Shown: positions 1 to 11,159 of the stretch, piece after piece
Numbering within the stretch: position 1 is the stretch's first letter
Layout: each line of letters begins with the position of its first letter
Source of the DNA: Boesenbergia rotunda
Taxonomy: Eukaryota > Streptophyta > Magnoliopsida > Zingiberales > Zingiberaceae
Assembly: GCA_024364735.1 (NCBI GenBank)
Contig: JAGFNQ010000280.1
Span: forward strand, 122,295 to 186,294
Length of the DNA: 64,000 nt
Direction of reading: 5' to 3'
Notes under the pieces: model-generated
What the model saw: the letters and a program-made list of their open reading frames with translations, nothing else
What the model was told of the DNA's origin: nothing
Databases searched by the model: none
Program-made: the position numbers and the translations under genes

Positions 1-75
1 CATAATACTTGTCATTCTTCTTACCAATGAAGGTGACTGACAATGTAGCGCTAACAACGGAACATTTTCAATAGG
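1..75 (-). pseudogene. 3' fragment of F-box/LRR gene exon 1
   Basis: These bases match positions about 27421-27493 inside exon 1 of the intact F-box/LRR gene, in the same orientation; the shared run includes ACAATGTAGC and GGAACATTTTCAA. The homology stops at about base 75. The next part of the gene towards its 5' end reappears at 21552-22430 on the same strand. This stub is therefore probably the downstream half of one F-box copy split by the transposon block between them. It is cut by the window edge, so nothing can be said about its remaining exons. Confidence 0.7.
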
Positions 76-562
76 AAAATGACAATTTACCAAAGGACGT
101 ATCTAACAATTCGTAATTACCGAAAGAAATACCATGGTTTCTATTATACCAAAGGGCGCATTTCATATAGTGAAGTTACTTTTATACCCCTCCCGCCAAT
201 GAATGGCTTTATCAAACACATTTTTGAGACAACCGAACCACTTTATTAATAAAATAATAATTTGTGGTTCAGATGGGTAGCAGTCGAATTTTTCTCAGCC
301 AATATATATATTACTACTTTGTACAAGTCGAATGATCACGAAGGTACGTATATATTGCTTTCTTGCACAACTCGATTCATCACCAAAGCACCTGAGGAAA
401 ATAGGTTGTCGAAGGAGAAAAAGGAAGCAACAGATTGGTAACTAAGAGAAATAATAATGTACGTATGATTGTCATCTTTGATATGGTATCAGATCTAGTT
501 TTAATCAAGATAAACTCTGTCTACTATTTTTATGTTTGGAGGAGGCTTAGGGTGATATGCAT
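76..562. other. no gene recognised; possible MULE terminal region
   Basis: No coding frame or known domain is visible. The sequence lies between the broken F-box stub and the first CAGGCCC hairpin cluster, so it may be the outer end of the MULE. No matching inverted copy was found on the far side to prove this. Confidence 0.3.
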
Positions 563-571
563 TACATGATT

Positions 572-967
572 TCAGGCCCTTGGAGTGCATGATCTCATTA
601 GATTTAGGCAATAGGAGAGACTGAAATATTTTGTTTCAGGCCCTCGGAAATAATTTGTTTCAGGCCCTCGGAGGGACTGAAATAAAAGGAATTCAGACCC
701 TCCCAGGGCCTGGCCTGAATTTCTTTTATTTCAGGGAAAGGGAGGGGCTGAAATCAAATGATTTCAGGCCCGCCCTGGGCCTGAAATGTAATGTTTCAGG
801 CCCGGAGTGGGCCTGAAATCAAATGATTTCAGGCCCTGCCTGGGCCTGAAAATGATTTCAGGCCCGACCTGAGCCTGAAATAAAATGATTTCAGGCCCTG
901 GTAGGGCCTGGAATCAAATCCCTGGGCCTGAAATCAAATGATTTCAGACCCTCAGGGGCTCCTAGGG
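572..967. repeat. CAGGCCC hairpin cluster 1
   Basis: About ten inverted units with arms like TTTCAGGCCC and GGGCCTGAAA, spaced 20-50 bp apart, mostly separated by AT-rich spacers such as ATCAAATGA. The cluster lies just upstream of the MULE transposase. The same motif recurs at 3832-3973, 5290-5480, 7495-7670 and 20113-20262, so it behaves as a subterminal repeat of this MULE family. Confidence 0.8.
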
Positions 968-1019
968 CCTTTATTATCAATTTCAAAGTCTGATAAAGGT
1001 AATTGTAATTTTTTTTCAG

Positions 1020-3168
1020 GGATGATAATGTTGTTGACGAAATTCTCTCTGAGATATAGAATACTCTTGATGATAATGCGGTCACGGGGAAAGGATTACA
1101 AATAGCTAGTAATAATATTCCATTATCTTCCCAGTATGGTGATAATAGCATTACAAGGAATTTGCCAATTGATCTAAATGAAGAAGCAAATAATATAGAA
1201 GATGAGGGTTTGAATTCTTCTATAAGAGTAGTTGAAATCTTTCAGCCAACCTGGAGTGGGGAGGAAGAAATTGAAATCCGAAATGTAGAAGAATTAGTAC
1301 CCAGTACAAGTGTACTAGAATTCCAAGCTGATGATATGCAGATTGAGCAATATGAATTCCCCCCATATCAGTACAGTGACTTAGAGGAGGAGTTTCCATT
1401 AGCTGAAGATCCATATATTTTGAATTCTCGATTGCTTGCTGAGCCAATTGGAGAGCTAGAGGCAAGAGATGAGCATGAATTTTTTGTGGGGCAGATATTT
1501 CCATCTAGAGAAGAATTCAAGAATGCACTTGTTAAACATGCGATGGTTAAGCATATGAGATATAACCCAGTTGACACCCGGAAAAATAGAGTTAAAGCAG
1601 TGTGTTTTAACCAACCATGTACATGGAGAGTAGTAGGAAGGGGGGAAGTAGAGTTCACTGTTACAAAATATATAATGGAATACCAATGTGGAAGTGTTAG
1701 GGAAAGTGATGATCATCATGCATGCTTTTCATCATTTGTTGCTTCTTTTGTTGAAGAGCAATTTCTTCATAATGAACAATACAAACCAAGTATGATTATT
1801 TCAGATATTAAAGCTAGATTTGGAGTGACGATATCATACAGAAAAACATACATAGCTAGGGAGAAAGCATTGAAAAAGGTTGTTGGAGATTATGATGAGG
1901 CATACAGAGATCTCCCACAATATCTGCGTGAGTTAAGAGCTAGAGATCCTGAAACTTATGTGGCACTATGCACGAATGGTGACAATCAGTTCCAGAGGTG
2001 TTTTTGGGCTTTTGGTGCTTACCGAAGGGTGTTCAGGTCTTATTTGCATAGACTTATCGGAATTGATGCGACACACCTAAGAGGAAAGTATCCAGGAGTA
2101 TTGTTGATTGCTACGACGATTGATGGTAATGACAATGTTCTCCCAGTTGCTTTTGCAATAGCTGAAGTAGAATGTGGGTCTGCTTGGGAGTGGTTTTTGG
2201 AGCATACAAAGAGGTTCTTTGCTGTCGATGATCACTCACTCACCATAGTATCAGATAGACATCGGGGCATTATATCAGCAGTCAGAAAAGTATTCACAAA
2301 CGCACATCATGCTTTTTGTTGCCACCACATGTCTTGTAATATGGTAACTGATACTGGAAGTAGAGCTGCTGTAGGTTTGTTTTGGGCAGCAGTACGAGCC
2401 AACACAACACTCCAATATGATATGATAATGCAAACAATGCTTGAAAAACATCCAGATGCTCATAAGTGGCTTCAGAACATTGACCCTAAAAGGTGGGCAA
2501 ATGCACACTTTACTGGGAGAAGGTACAGAATGCTTACCATGAATTGTGTGGAGAGCTTAAATGCTTTGTTTAAGTCTACACGTGAGCTTCCCATAAATAG
2601 GTTAATTGATAATACAAGAAGAAAGGTAGCTCAATGGTTCTATAACCGTAGAGAGGAAGTCTCCAAATGGCATGTTGCTTTGACACCTCATGCTACAAAA
2701 GAAATGGAATCAAGGAGAGAGAAAGCTAGAGCTTATAAGGTTCACCCTTACTCTCAATCAGAAATGGAGGTAGAAACATGGGGCACTTCATACATTGTTG
2801 ATTTGGAAAAAAAGTTTTGTCATTGTGGGGAGTTTCAAATTTCAGGACTCCCTTGCTCACATGCTATAGCTGTAATCATTCACAGGAACATCGATACACT
2901 CCGATATTGTGAGCATTATTTTTATTCTGAAACTTGGAAGTGAGTTTACATGAATCGTATTTACCCTTGTAGAAGCAAGCAGTTTTGCCCTAGTGGAGTA
3001 AACAACATTACAGTTCGATGTCCCCGTAGCCTTGTGCAGCCTGGTAGACGAAAGAAGGCATGGATTGAGTCAAGACACAATGGCAAGGTGAAACTTAAAT
3101 GCAGCCGGTGCAAACAACTTGGCCATAATAAAAGGACATGTAGAATGCCGCCAGCCCCAAGGTCTTGA
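1020..3168 (+). pseudogene. MULE transposase (MuDR/mudrA-like), near intact
   Basis: A Mutator-like transposase that would cut and join the ends of a MULE. The frame follows a good 3' splice site (a T-run then CAG at 1017-1019) and reads to 3168 with two in-frame stops: TAG at 1057-1059 and TGA at 2941-2943. The long open part is 1162-2940; no ATG opens it. Counting residues from 1162: a MuDR-type N-terminal domain (~110-200), then the MULE catalytic domain with D302 (GIDATHLRG), D365 (SDRHRG) and E464 (NCVESLNALF) as the likely DDE residues. A SWIM zinc finger follows (C553, C555, C565, H567), and after the TGA, in the same frame, a zinc knuckle (CSRCKQLGHNKRTC, near 3098-3140). The length is normal for the family. 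It converges on a Ulp1-type gene, the usual layout of Ulp1-carrying MULEs. The two stops suggest recent inactivation. Confidence 0.93.
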
Positions 3169-3831
3169 GTTAATTGGTTTATGTATTGCAGAAATTTTCT
3201 GATGGAAGTGTTTATTTTGTAAGGAGGATAACTGAATGTATAATATTCTTAAAAAAACTAGTTGTTAATGTTGTGACTTATAGAAGTAATTCAATATTAT
3301 GATACATTTTACCTTGTGTCTAATCAATATAAGCAGAATATATCAGAATTGAAGTCGTATGATTTGTAAACCCAAAATAATGTAATTTCAGGAACTTGAA
3401 GTCCTGAAGTCCTATGTTTTCTGAATATATGTTGTTTAACCCCCTCTGATTTTTGCTTTGTTGAATCATTGTTGTGTGTCAACTGATACTGTATCAACAC
3501 AGTTTTAGATAATCATTAGGACTATGTTTGGAGACGAAAAATAGCATATCCTAGCTAAAATACCAATAATTAGGTAAAGTCTGACAACTGATAATGAGGT
3601 TTGAAAAATCCAAATATGCTAAGTCCATCATACAAACCTCCTGATGTGCCAAATTCTGATAATATGAGGTCTTGATGTGAATGGAATTCAATTGTGGTAT
3701 GCAATGTGTATTTAGGTACTCTCCTTCTTGTTTATCTTTTAAAAATGTGGTCACAACATGTTCATTTATTTAAAAGATTGGCGTATAAATATTTAATCAT
3801 ACTGTAAATAATTTTTTTACAACCAGAGGCG
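3169..3831. other. 3' flank of transposase, no gene seen
   Basis: AT-rich sequence without a supportable coding frame; probably 3' UTR and spacer of the transposase unit. Confidence 0.5.
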
Positions 3832-3973
3832 TGGGCCTGAAACATATTGTTTCAGGCCCAGCTTGGGCCTGAAATGATAGCATTTCAGGCCCAGTGTGGG
3901 CCTGAAATAAATCATTTCAGGCCCACGCTGGGCCTGAAATAATGACATTTCAGGCCCACCGTGGGCCTGAAAT
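3832..3973. repeat. CAGGCCC hairpin cluster 2
   Basis: Four to five near-perfect inverted units with arms TTTCAGGCCCA and TGGGCCTGAAA, alternating with short AT spacers. It sits between the convergent transposase and Ulp1 genes. Confidence 0.85.
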
Positions 3974-4162
3974 CAAAATAGGTCCCTAAAAAATTACTGA
4001 TATTATCGACAACAATTAAAGATTAAAGATTAGAGATTACACAAAATTAAGGATCTAAAGAAATGCTCCATTGATTTCAATATCAATTACATACATTATA
4101 ACTACAAATATACAATGTTTGTCATTACACTTACATATATGGATTGTAGCAACAAAAAAAAA

Positions 4163-5079
4163 TTACAGATTTTGCTTCCAGAACTTGTCTCTCATTATTT
4201 TGTATCCCACCTGAAAACGATAAAGTTTCATTTGCTTTTGGCTAAAATTGGTAGATCGTTGAAAGACCAGACTTTCAGCAAACCACATGATGAAGAAAGC
4301 ACAATCCAACCTGAAACAAGCAATATGAGTCAATGTTGTTAGCATATAAATTCAAGCATGAAAGATTATGTAGTGTTAAACCAAAAAAAAACATTAGCTT
4401 ACGATCTGCTTTGGGTGGGTCCTTGTACTACAATTTTATTAAACTCTTTCTCCTATATTTCTGGCAAACCTTTATTCCAATTGAAATAATATGACCAATT
4501 CAAATTTTTGAAAAACGCCACCTACATAGAAATTACATTAGTAAAAATTCTAGGTCATCACAGAGTTTTTATAAAGGTTTATATATCAAATAGAAATAGA
4601 AAACTTACAGTTTTTTCATATTTGGCTGTGTACTCTTCTGTGGCGCCGAGAGAATAATAATGAAGGAAACTACTTTCCTCCAGGTCAATAATCAATAGAT
4701 GCCAATGATCATCTGCATTATTTAGAGGACAGAAGATATATCTAATTGCCTTATCTGTATCAGTAGCAATTGTTTGTTCAAATGCTGTAGCATGTATCAT
4801 CTCAAACAAATCCTATGTTTATTAAAAAGGAAGTGTTAGTTGACTCAATCCTAGAAAATAAACATAAACCAAGTTGCTAATTTACTTACCTCAAAACCCA
4901 CCCCACAGAATATGGAGGGGTGGTAAGGTGAGTTACAGGATTTTGCTTCATTTACAAGAATAGTCCAGTAAGTATTTATGCAATCCCCGGAGGTGTAGTC
5001 ATTTCAATCAAATATTGTCAAAAATGATTGCATATCTAATGTAAAGGTCCCATTAGACCATACTGGTTGCAATTGATAC
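4163..5079 (-). pseudogene. Ulp1-like cysteine protease (C48), copy 1, broken
   Basis: Remnant of a SUMO-protease-like (Ulp1, peptidase C48) gene of the kind carried by plant MULEs. On the minus strand four exon-like blocks with splice sites can be followed: 5079-4890 (substrate-side region with SGDCINTYWTILVNEAKSC), 4812-4609 (catalytic His box DDHWHLLIIDLEE), about 4530-4395 (ending TQSRS, with a plausible catalytic Gln) and 4310-4163 (catalytic Cys box LDCAFFIMWF, then the stop). At least two in-frame stops are present (TGA after TIFD in the first block, TAG after GLPEI in the third). The position of the catalytic Asp (usual form YDSL) reads HYYSL. The 5' half of the gene is missing beyond about 5090. 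It is clearly paralogous to the copy at 8822-9838 but strongly diverged. Confidence 0.8.
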
Positions 5080-5107
5080 CTACATCAACATAATGTAAGC
5101 ACCTTAT

Positions 5108-5249
5108 TTAACAACATCTACATAATCATAACAACATCCACATAATGAGATTTTTCCATACAAATGGAGGTCAATCGACAGCAATGGATTATTACATCAC
5201 CAATACAACATTCAGATTATCTCAAGTTTTACAAAATATGTCCCTCATC
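5108..5249. repeat. direct repeat of 8707-8848
   Basis: About 142 bp nearly identical to 8707-8848, which is the 3' flank and last codons of the second Ulp1 gene. Both copies include ATGAGATTTTTCCATACAAA and end at TCCCTCAT. The two copies bracket the fold-back element and the AT-rich stretch after it, so the local Ulp1 3' end was duplicated around that insertion. Confidence 0.85.
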
Positions 5250-5254
5250 AGTGG

Positions 5255-8200
5255 GTCCATCAGTGGATTTTAGGTGTCCCAAACCTCAAATTATAATTTC
5301 AGACCCACGTTGGGCCTGAAATAAATTTATTCAGGCCCAAGTTGGGCATGAAATAATTTTAATTCAGGCCCAAGGTGGGCCTGAAATAAAGATATTTCGG
5401 GCCCAACATGGGCCTGATAAAAGTTATTTCAGGCCCACGGTGGGCCTGAATGAAGACAATTAAAATTATTTCAGGACCACCCTTAACCATATAATCTTTT
5501 GACTTCATCCCCCAAGTTCGATTACAGATTTTATCCCTAAACCCTAAAATACTTTCTCCAACCTCTACCCTAACTACTGATAATGGTTTTTCAGATATCC
5601 AGATATGGGAGGTCCATCAGTGGGTTTTGCTCAAAACTGACTGATGGAACTAAACTAGACCTATAGATTTGGAAAAAATATTATAATTTGATGTTTCGGA
5701 CACCTAATATACTTTCTCCAACCTCATCCATAACTACTGATAATGGGTTTTCAAAAATCCAGATATGGAAGGTCCATCAGTGGGTTTTGAGCAAAACCCA
5801 ATGATGGAACTAAACTAAACCTATAGCTTGGGAAAAAATTATAATTTGAGGTTTCGGACACCTAAAATACTTTCTCCAACCTCAACCCTAACTGTTGATA
5901 ATGATTTTTCAGAAATCCAGATATGGGAGGTCCATCAGTGGGTTTTGCTCAAAACCCACTGATGGAACTAAACTAGACCTATAGCTTGGGAAAAAAATTA
6001 TAATTTGAGGTTTAGGACACCTAAAATACTTTCTCCAACCTCTAGCCTAACTACTGATAATGGTTTTTCAGATATCCAGATATGGGAGGTCCATCAGTGG
6101 GTTTTGCTCAAAACTGACTGATGGAACTAAACTAGACCTATAGCTTTGGAAAAAAAATTATAATTTGATGTTTCGGACACCTAATATACTTTCTCCAACC
6201 TCATCCCTAACTACTGATAATGGTTTTTCAGAAATCCAGATATGGGAGGTCCATCAGTGGGTTTTGAGCAAAACCCACTGATGGAACTAAACTAGACCTA
6301 TAACTTGGGAAAAAATTATAATTTGAGGTTTCGGACACCTAAAATACTTTCTCCAACCTCAACCCTAACTGTTGATAATGGTTTTTCAGAAATCCAGATC
6401 TGGGAGGTCCATCAGTGGGTTTTGCTCAAAACACACTGATGGAACTAAACTAGACCTATAGCTTTGGAAAAAATTATAATTTGAGGTTTAGGACACCTTA
6501 AATACTTTCTCCAACCTCAACTATAACTGTTGATAATGGTTTTTCAGAAATCCAGATATGGGAGGTCCATCAGTGGGTTTTGACCAAAACCCACTGATGG
6601 AACTAAACTAGACCTATAGCTTGGGGAAAAAATTATAATTTGATGTTTCAGACACCTAAAATACTTTCTCCAACCTCAACCCTAACTACTGATAATGCTT
6701 TTTCAAAAATCCAGATATGGGAGGTCCATCAGTAGGTTTTGAGCAAAACCCACTGATGGAACTAAACTAGACCTATAGCTTTGGAAAAAATTATAATTTG
6801 AGGTTTAGGACACCTAAAATACTTTCTCCAACCTCTACCCTAACTACTGATAATGGTTTTTCAGATATCCAGATATGGGAGGTCCATCAGTGGGTTTTGC
6901 TCAAAACCGACTGATGGAACTAAACTAGATCTATAGCTTTGGAAAAAAATTATAATTTGATGTTTCGGACACCTAATATACTTTCTCCAACCTCATCCCT
7001 AACTACTGATAATGGTTTTTCAGAAATCCAGATATGAGAGGTCCATCAGTGGGTTTTGCTCAAAACCCACTGATGGATCTAAACTAGACCTATAGCTTTG
7101 GAAAAAATTATAATTTGAGGTTTCGGACACCTAAAATACTTTCTACAACCTCAACCCTAACTACTGATAATGATTTTTCAGATATCCAGATATGGGAGGT
7201 CCATCAGTGGGTTTTGAGCAAAACCGACTGATGGAACTAAACTAGACCTATAGCTTTGGAAAAAATTATAATTTAAGGTTTAGGACACCTAAAATACTTT
7301 CTCCAACCTCAACCCTAACTACTGATAATAGTTTTTCAGAAATCCAGATATGGGAGGTCCATCAGTGGGTTTTGAGCAAAACCCACTGATGGAACTAAAC
7401 TAGACCTATAGCTTGAGAAAAAATTATAATTTGAGATTTAGGACACCTAAAATACTTTCTCCAACCTCTACCCTAACTGTTGATAATTTGAGGGTGGTCC
7501 TGAAATAATTTTAATTCAGGCCCATGGTGGGCATGAATTGTCTTTATTCAGGCCCACCGTGGGCCTGAAATAACTTTTATCAGGCCCACGTTGGGCCTGA
7601 ATTAAAGTTATTTCAGGCCCAACGTGGGCCTGAATAAATTTATTTCAGGCCCAACGTGGGCCTGAAATTATAATTTGAGGTTTGGGACACCTAAAATCCA
7701 CTGATGGATCGACTGATGAGGTTGGAGAAAGTTTTTTAGGTGTCCGAAACCTCAAATTATAAATATTTCCAAAGCTATAGGTCTAGTTTAGTTCAATCAG
7801 TGGGTTTTGCTCAAAACCCACTGATGGACCTCCCATATCTGGATTTTTGAAAAAGCATTATCAGTAGTTAGGGTTGAGGTTGGAGAAAGTATTTTAGGTG
7901 TCCTAAACCTCAAATTATAATTTTTTCCAAAGTCTAGTTTAGTTCCATCAGTGGGTTTTGCTCAAAACCCACTGATGGACCTCCCATATCTGGATTTCTG
8001 AAAAACCATTATCAACAGTTAAGGTTGAGGTTGGAGAAAGTATTTTAGGTGTCCTAAACCTCAAATTAAAATTTTTTCCCAAGCTATAGGTCTAGTTTAG
8101 TTCCATCAGTGGGTTTTGCTCAAAACCCACTGATGGACCTTCCATATCTGGATTTCTGAAAAACCATTATCAACAGTTAGGGTAGAGGTTGGAGAAAGTA

Positions 8201-8468
8201 TTTTAGGTGTCCTAAACCTCAAATTATAATTTTTTCCCAAGCTATAGGTCTATTTTAGTTCCATCAATGGGTTTTGCTCAAAACCCACTGATGGACCTCC
8301 CATATCTGGATTTCTGAAAAACCATTATCAGTAGTTAGGGTTGAGGTTGGAGAAAGTATTTTAGGTGTCCGAAACCTCAAATTATAATTTTGTCCAAAGC
8401 TATAGGTCTAGTTTAGTTCCATCAGTGGGTTTTGCTCAAAACCCACTGATGGACCTCTCATATCTGAT
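5255..8468. mobile_element. fold-back element of inverted tandem arrays
   Basis: A long palindromic structure. 5258-5490 and 7487-7707 are inverted copies of each other, each carrying CAGGCCC hairpins. Between them (about 5491-7486) lie ~12 head-to-tail units of ~158 bp. From 7708 to 8468 about five units of the same family run in the opposite direction. Each unit holds a hairpin with 16-bp arms, CCATCAGTGGGTTTTG, facing its complement across two bases. No coding frame is present. Long termini made of subrepeats are the hallmark of fold-back elements. Confidence 0.8.
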
Positions 8469-8706
8469 TTATATAATATATATTATTGATTATATTATAT
8501 AATGATTTTTAGAATAATATTCTATATTTACCTACAAGATGTGACAGAATAGATCATTTGGCACACAACAGTGCAGCAACTGGCACACAACAGTGCATTA
8601 TCAATTATTATATCTGACCGTATCACTTGGCACACAACAGTGCAGCAACTGGATTTGAATAAACATCACCCAATTGTTTTGTTTTTATTGACAATATATT
8701 ATACAG
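8469..8706. other. AT-rich spacer with a short triplicated motif
   Basis: No gene. AT-rich palindromic sequence (TATAATATATATTATTGA) is followed by three copies of a TTGGCACACAACAGTGC motif (about 8560, 8580 and 8628), two of them followed by AGCAACTGG. Confidence 0.6.
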
Positions 8707-9888
8707 AATAACAACATCTACATAATCATAACAACATCCACATAATGAGATTTTTCCATACAAATGGAGGTCAATCGACAGCAATGGATTTTTACATCAC
8801 CAATACATCATTCAGATTATCTCAAGTTTTACAAAACATGTCCCTCATAATATTAACTGTCAGCTCAAATCTAATTCTACTCATGTCTCCTTGTTTGAAA
8901 TCCATCTTCTCATCGTATAGGAGACATCGAACATATTGCATGACAAAGAAGGCACAGTCCACGCTGAAATTAACAAACACTTTTTTAGATTTCAATAAGT
9001 CGGTTTATAAAATACTTTCTTATTTTGAAAATTTTTTAACCTCTTTCTCATTTAGTGACTTATGTTCTTGTTGGGGACATTTTTGTCTGACGGAGGGCCA
9101 TTTGTCCAAGGGATGATGACTTCGTAGATATGGATGAATATCCGTAAGTTCCTCGCGAGTATATTGTTTAAGTTCTTTTACCTGTCAAACATATCATGAA
9201 TTTATTAATCACCATCAATGACATTTTAGACAAAATGATGACCATATATAAGAATAAAGGAAGGTTGCTCACCGCTGTGTCAAATTCATGCTTATATTTA
9301 CGGCCACTAGTAAGAGAATTAAAATGATTAAAAGTCATGGATTCTGTATCCACCGCCAACAAGTGAAAGTGTGTATTATCACTGCACAAAGGGATTAAAA
9401 TAAATCTAAACCCTTGTTCTAGCATATCAGTTTTCATCACTTGTTGCAGGGAAATCTTTCTTGACGATCTGATTGATGCCTACAAATATGCATTCACAAA
9501 ATTAATAATACCCATATCATAATATTAGTTCTTCTACAATCTATCTGTTTAATTAATATACATCACTTACTGTGATGAAGGTTGAACAATATATTGACTT
9601 GTTGTATGGCCTACCACATTCGGATGTTTCCCTAAATAAAATTTTACAAAAGGCATCAATGACCTCGCCTTTTGTAAAAACCTCTCCATTGAGGATTTGT
9701 AAGAATGAATGCAAATTCAAAGCAAATGGTGCATCCTCCCAGATAAATTCATTTGCCAACCTGCCATGTAAATTGATAAGATTATATATTACATAAGAAG
9801 ATATATTAACTAAACTAAACAATATTTTGTAACTTACTTTAGGTTCTCCAATCTATTTATCAGGTAGGTCACTTCTTTATCTTGATTT

Positions 9889-11159
9889 TGTAGGACCGGT
9901 GCCGTCGATAGAGGGGGGGGTGAATATCGATCGTGAAAAATCTTTCGGAACTCTTCGTAAAACTTTTGTTCGTTCTGGACTTAGAATATTAGTAGCGCAG
10001 CGGAAAATAAATAGAACGAAAAACAAAGCAAAGGACACAGCGGATTTTTACTTGGTTCCCGACCCCCCAGGGTCAGTACATCCAAGGCCTATGCACGGGA
10101 ACACCCGTCCACTATTGGTCTCCTTCCCGGACTTTCCGGAGGCGGAGAAACCCGACTTACAGTGCAAGATTTACAAGCAATAATATAGAAAAATTAAGTG
10201 CGGAATTAAATAAAATCAAACCAATAAGACAAAGTCTGAAGCTCGGCCGATCTGGACCTCCGAAGTGGCGCACACTTCCTCCTGGAGCCTCCCAGTCGTA
10301 GAGCCTCGTCTCTAGCGCGTTGTCGTCAATCAGAATGCTTGGAATGGTACTTGGCAATTGTTATTGAAGCAGAGGGGTCGAAGCCCCTTATATAGGCCTC
10401 CTGGGGGCGCCCTGAACACTGGGGGCGCCCCGGAAGACTCGGTCAAACTTTATCCCTGCGCCTATCTCGCCGCAGCTGATAACAGCTTTGACCAGGGCAC
10501 CCCGGACCTTCAGGGCGCCCTCATGGAGGCTTATCTGTGTTTCTGACACGAAACAGCATAAACAGGTTCGAACCCGGGCGCCCCGGACGCTCCGGGCGCC
10601 CCGCTTGACACCTATTCTACTTACCCACAAGACTGCACTTTTAAGCTTTACCTGGGGGCGCCCCCACTGCTGGGGGCGCCCTGGTTGCATGGGGGCGCCC
10701 CCAACACTGGGGGCGCCCTGCTTAGGGCCTCCAGCAGCTTATCTTTTCTTCCAATCTTGGTACCTGCAAGATATATAAACACAAAGCATAGATGCATATA
10801 ATATTAGCCTTAAGGACTTGGTTCTGACTTCGGATCTCCACGAAACCCTAGGTCAAATCGGCGCAAGTTCCCACCCCCAGGAACGCGCCTTTCGCCTACT
10901 CCTTTCAGGAGACGGTTGCCACCCAGTCCTTCGGGTGGACTTTTGCTTAGCTTCCGATACCTCCGGACCTCGAGACGCCCAAACCCTGACCCGTCTCTAC
11001 TCCTGTCCTTAGTCATCGCTCATCTAAGTTGCTTAGTCCCTTGGACCAAGTCTTCATTCCCTAGCAGTCTTTCGCCAGGTGCCTAGCAGCCCTTCGCTAG
11101 GTCTTTGTTACCAAGCGGTCCTTCGCCCGGTGTCTAGCAATCCTTCGCTAGGTCTTCTA
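9889..11159 (-). mobile_element. solo LTR A, first part
   Basis: LTR beginning TGTAGGACCGG (plus reading) and continuing at 18567-18643, where it ends GCACCAACA; about 1.35 kb in total. It is flanked by the 5-bp duplication GATTT (9884-9888 and 18644-18648). No internal domain remains, so it is a solo LTR left by LTR-LTR recombination. Element B interrupts it after TTCTA at 11159. It lies inside a coding exon of the Ulp1 gene. It contains GC-rich palindromes (GGGCGCCCC) and CCTAGC...GCTAGG hairpins. Confidence 0.93.

Noticed and set aside
891..1151. 86-residue minus-strand frame
   Set aside because: It overlaps the CAGGCCC cluster and the 5' end of the transposase exon, which explains it.
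5533..5560. CCCTAAACCCTAAA resembling plant telomere repeat
   Set aside because: Only two partial units inside the edge of the fold-back array; not a telomeric tract.
10388..10778. Gly/Ala/Pro-rich open frames (GAPDAPGAP, RAPRTLRAP types) here and at 11617-12045, 17334-17828 and 50792-51085
   Set aside because: They are translations of the GGGCGCCCC palindromes of LTRs, open on both strands, and shift with repeat number.
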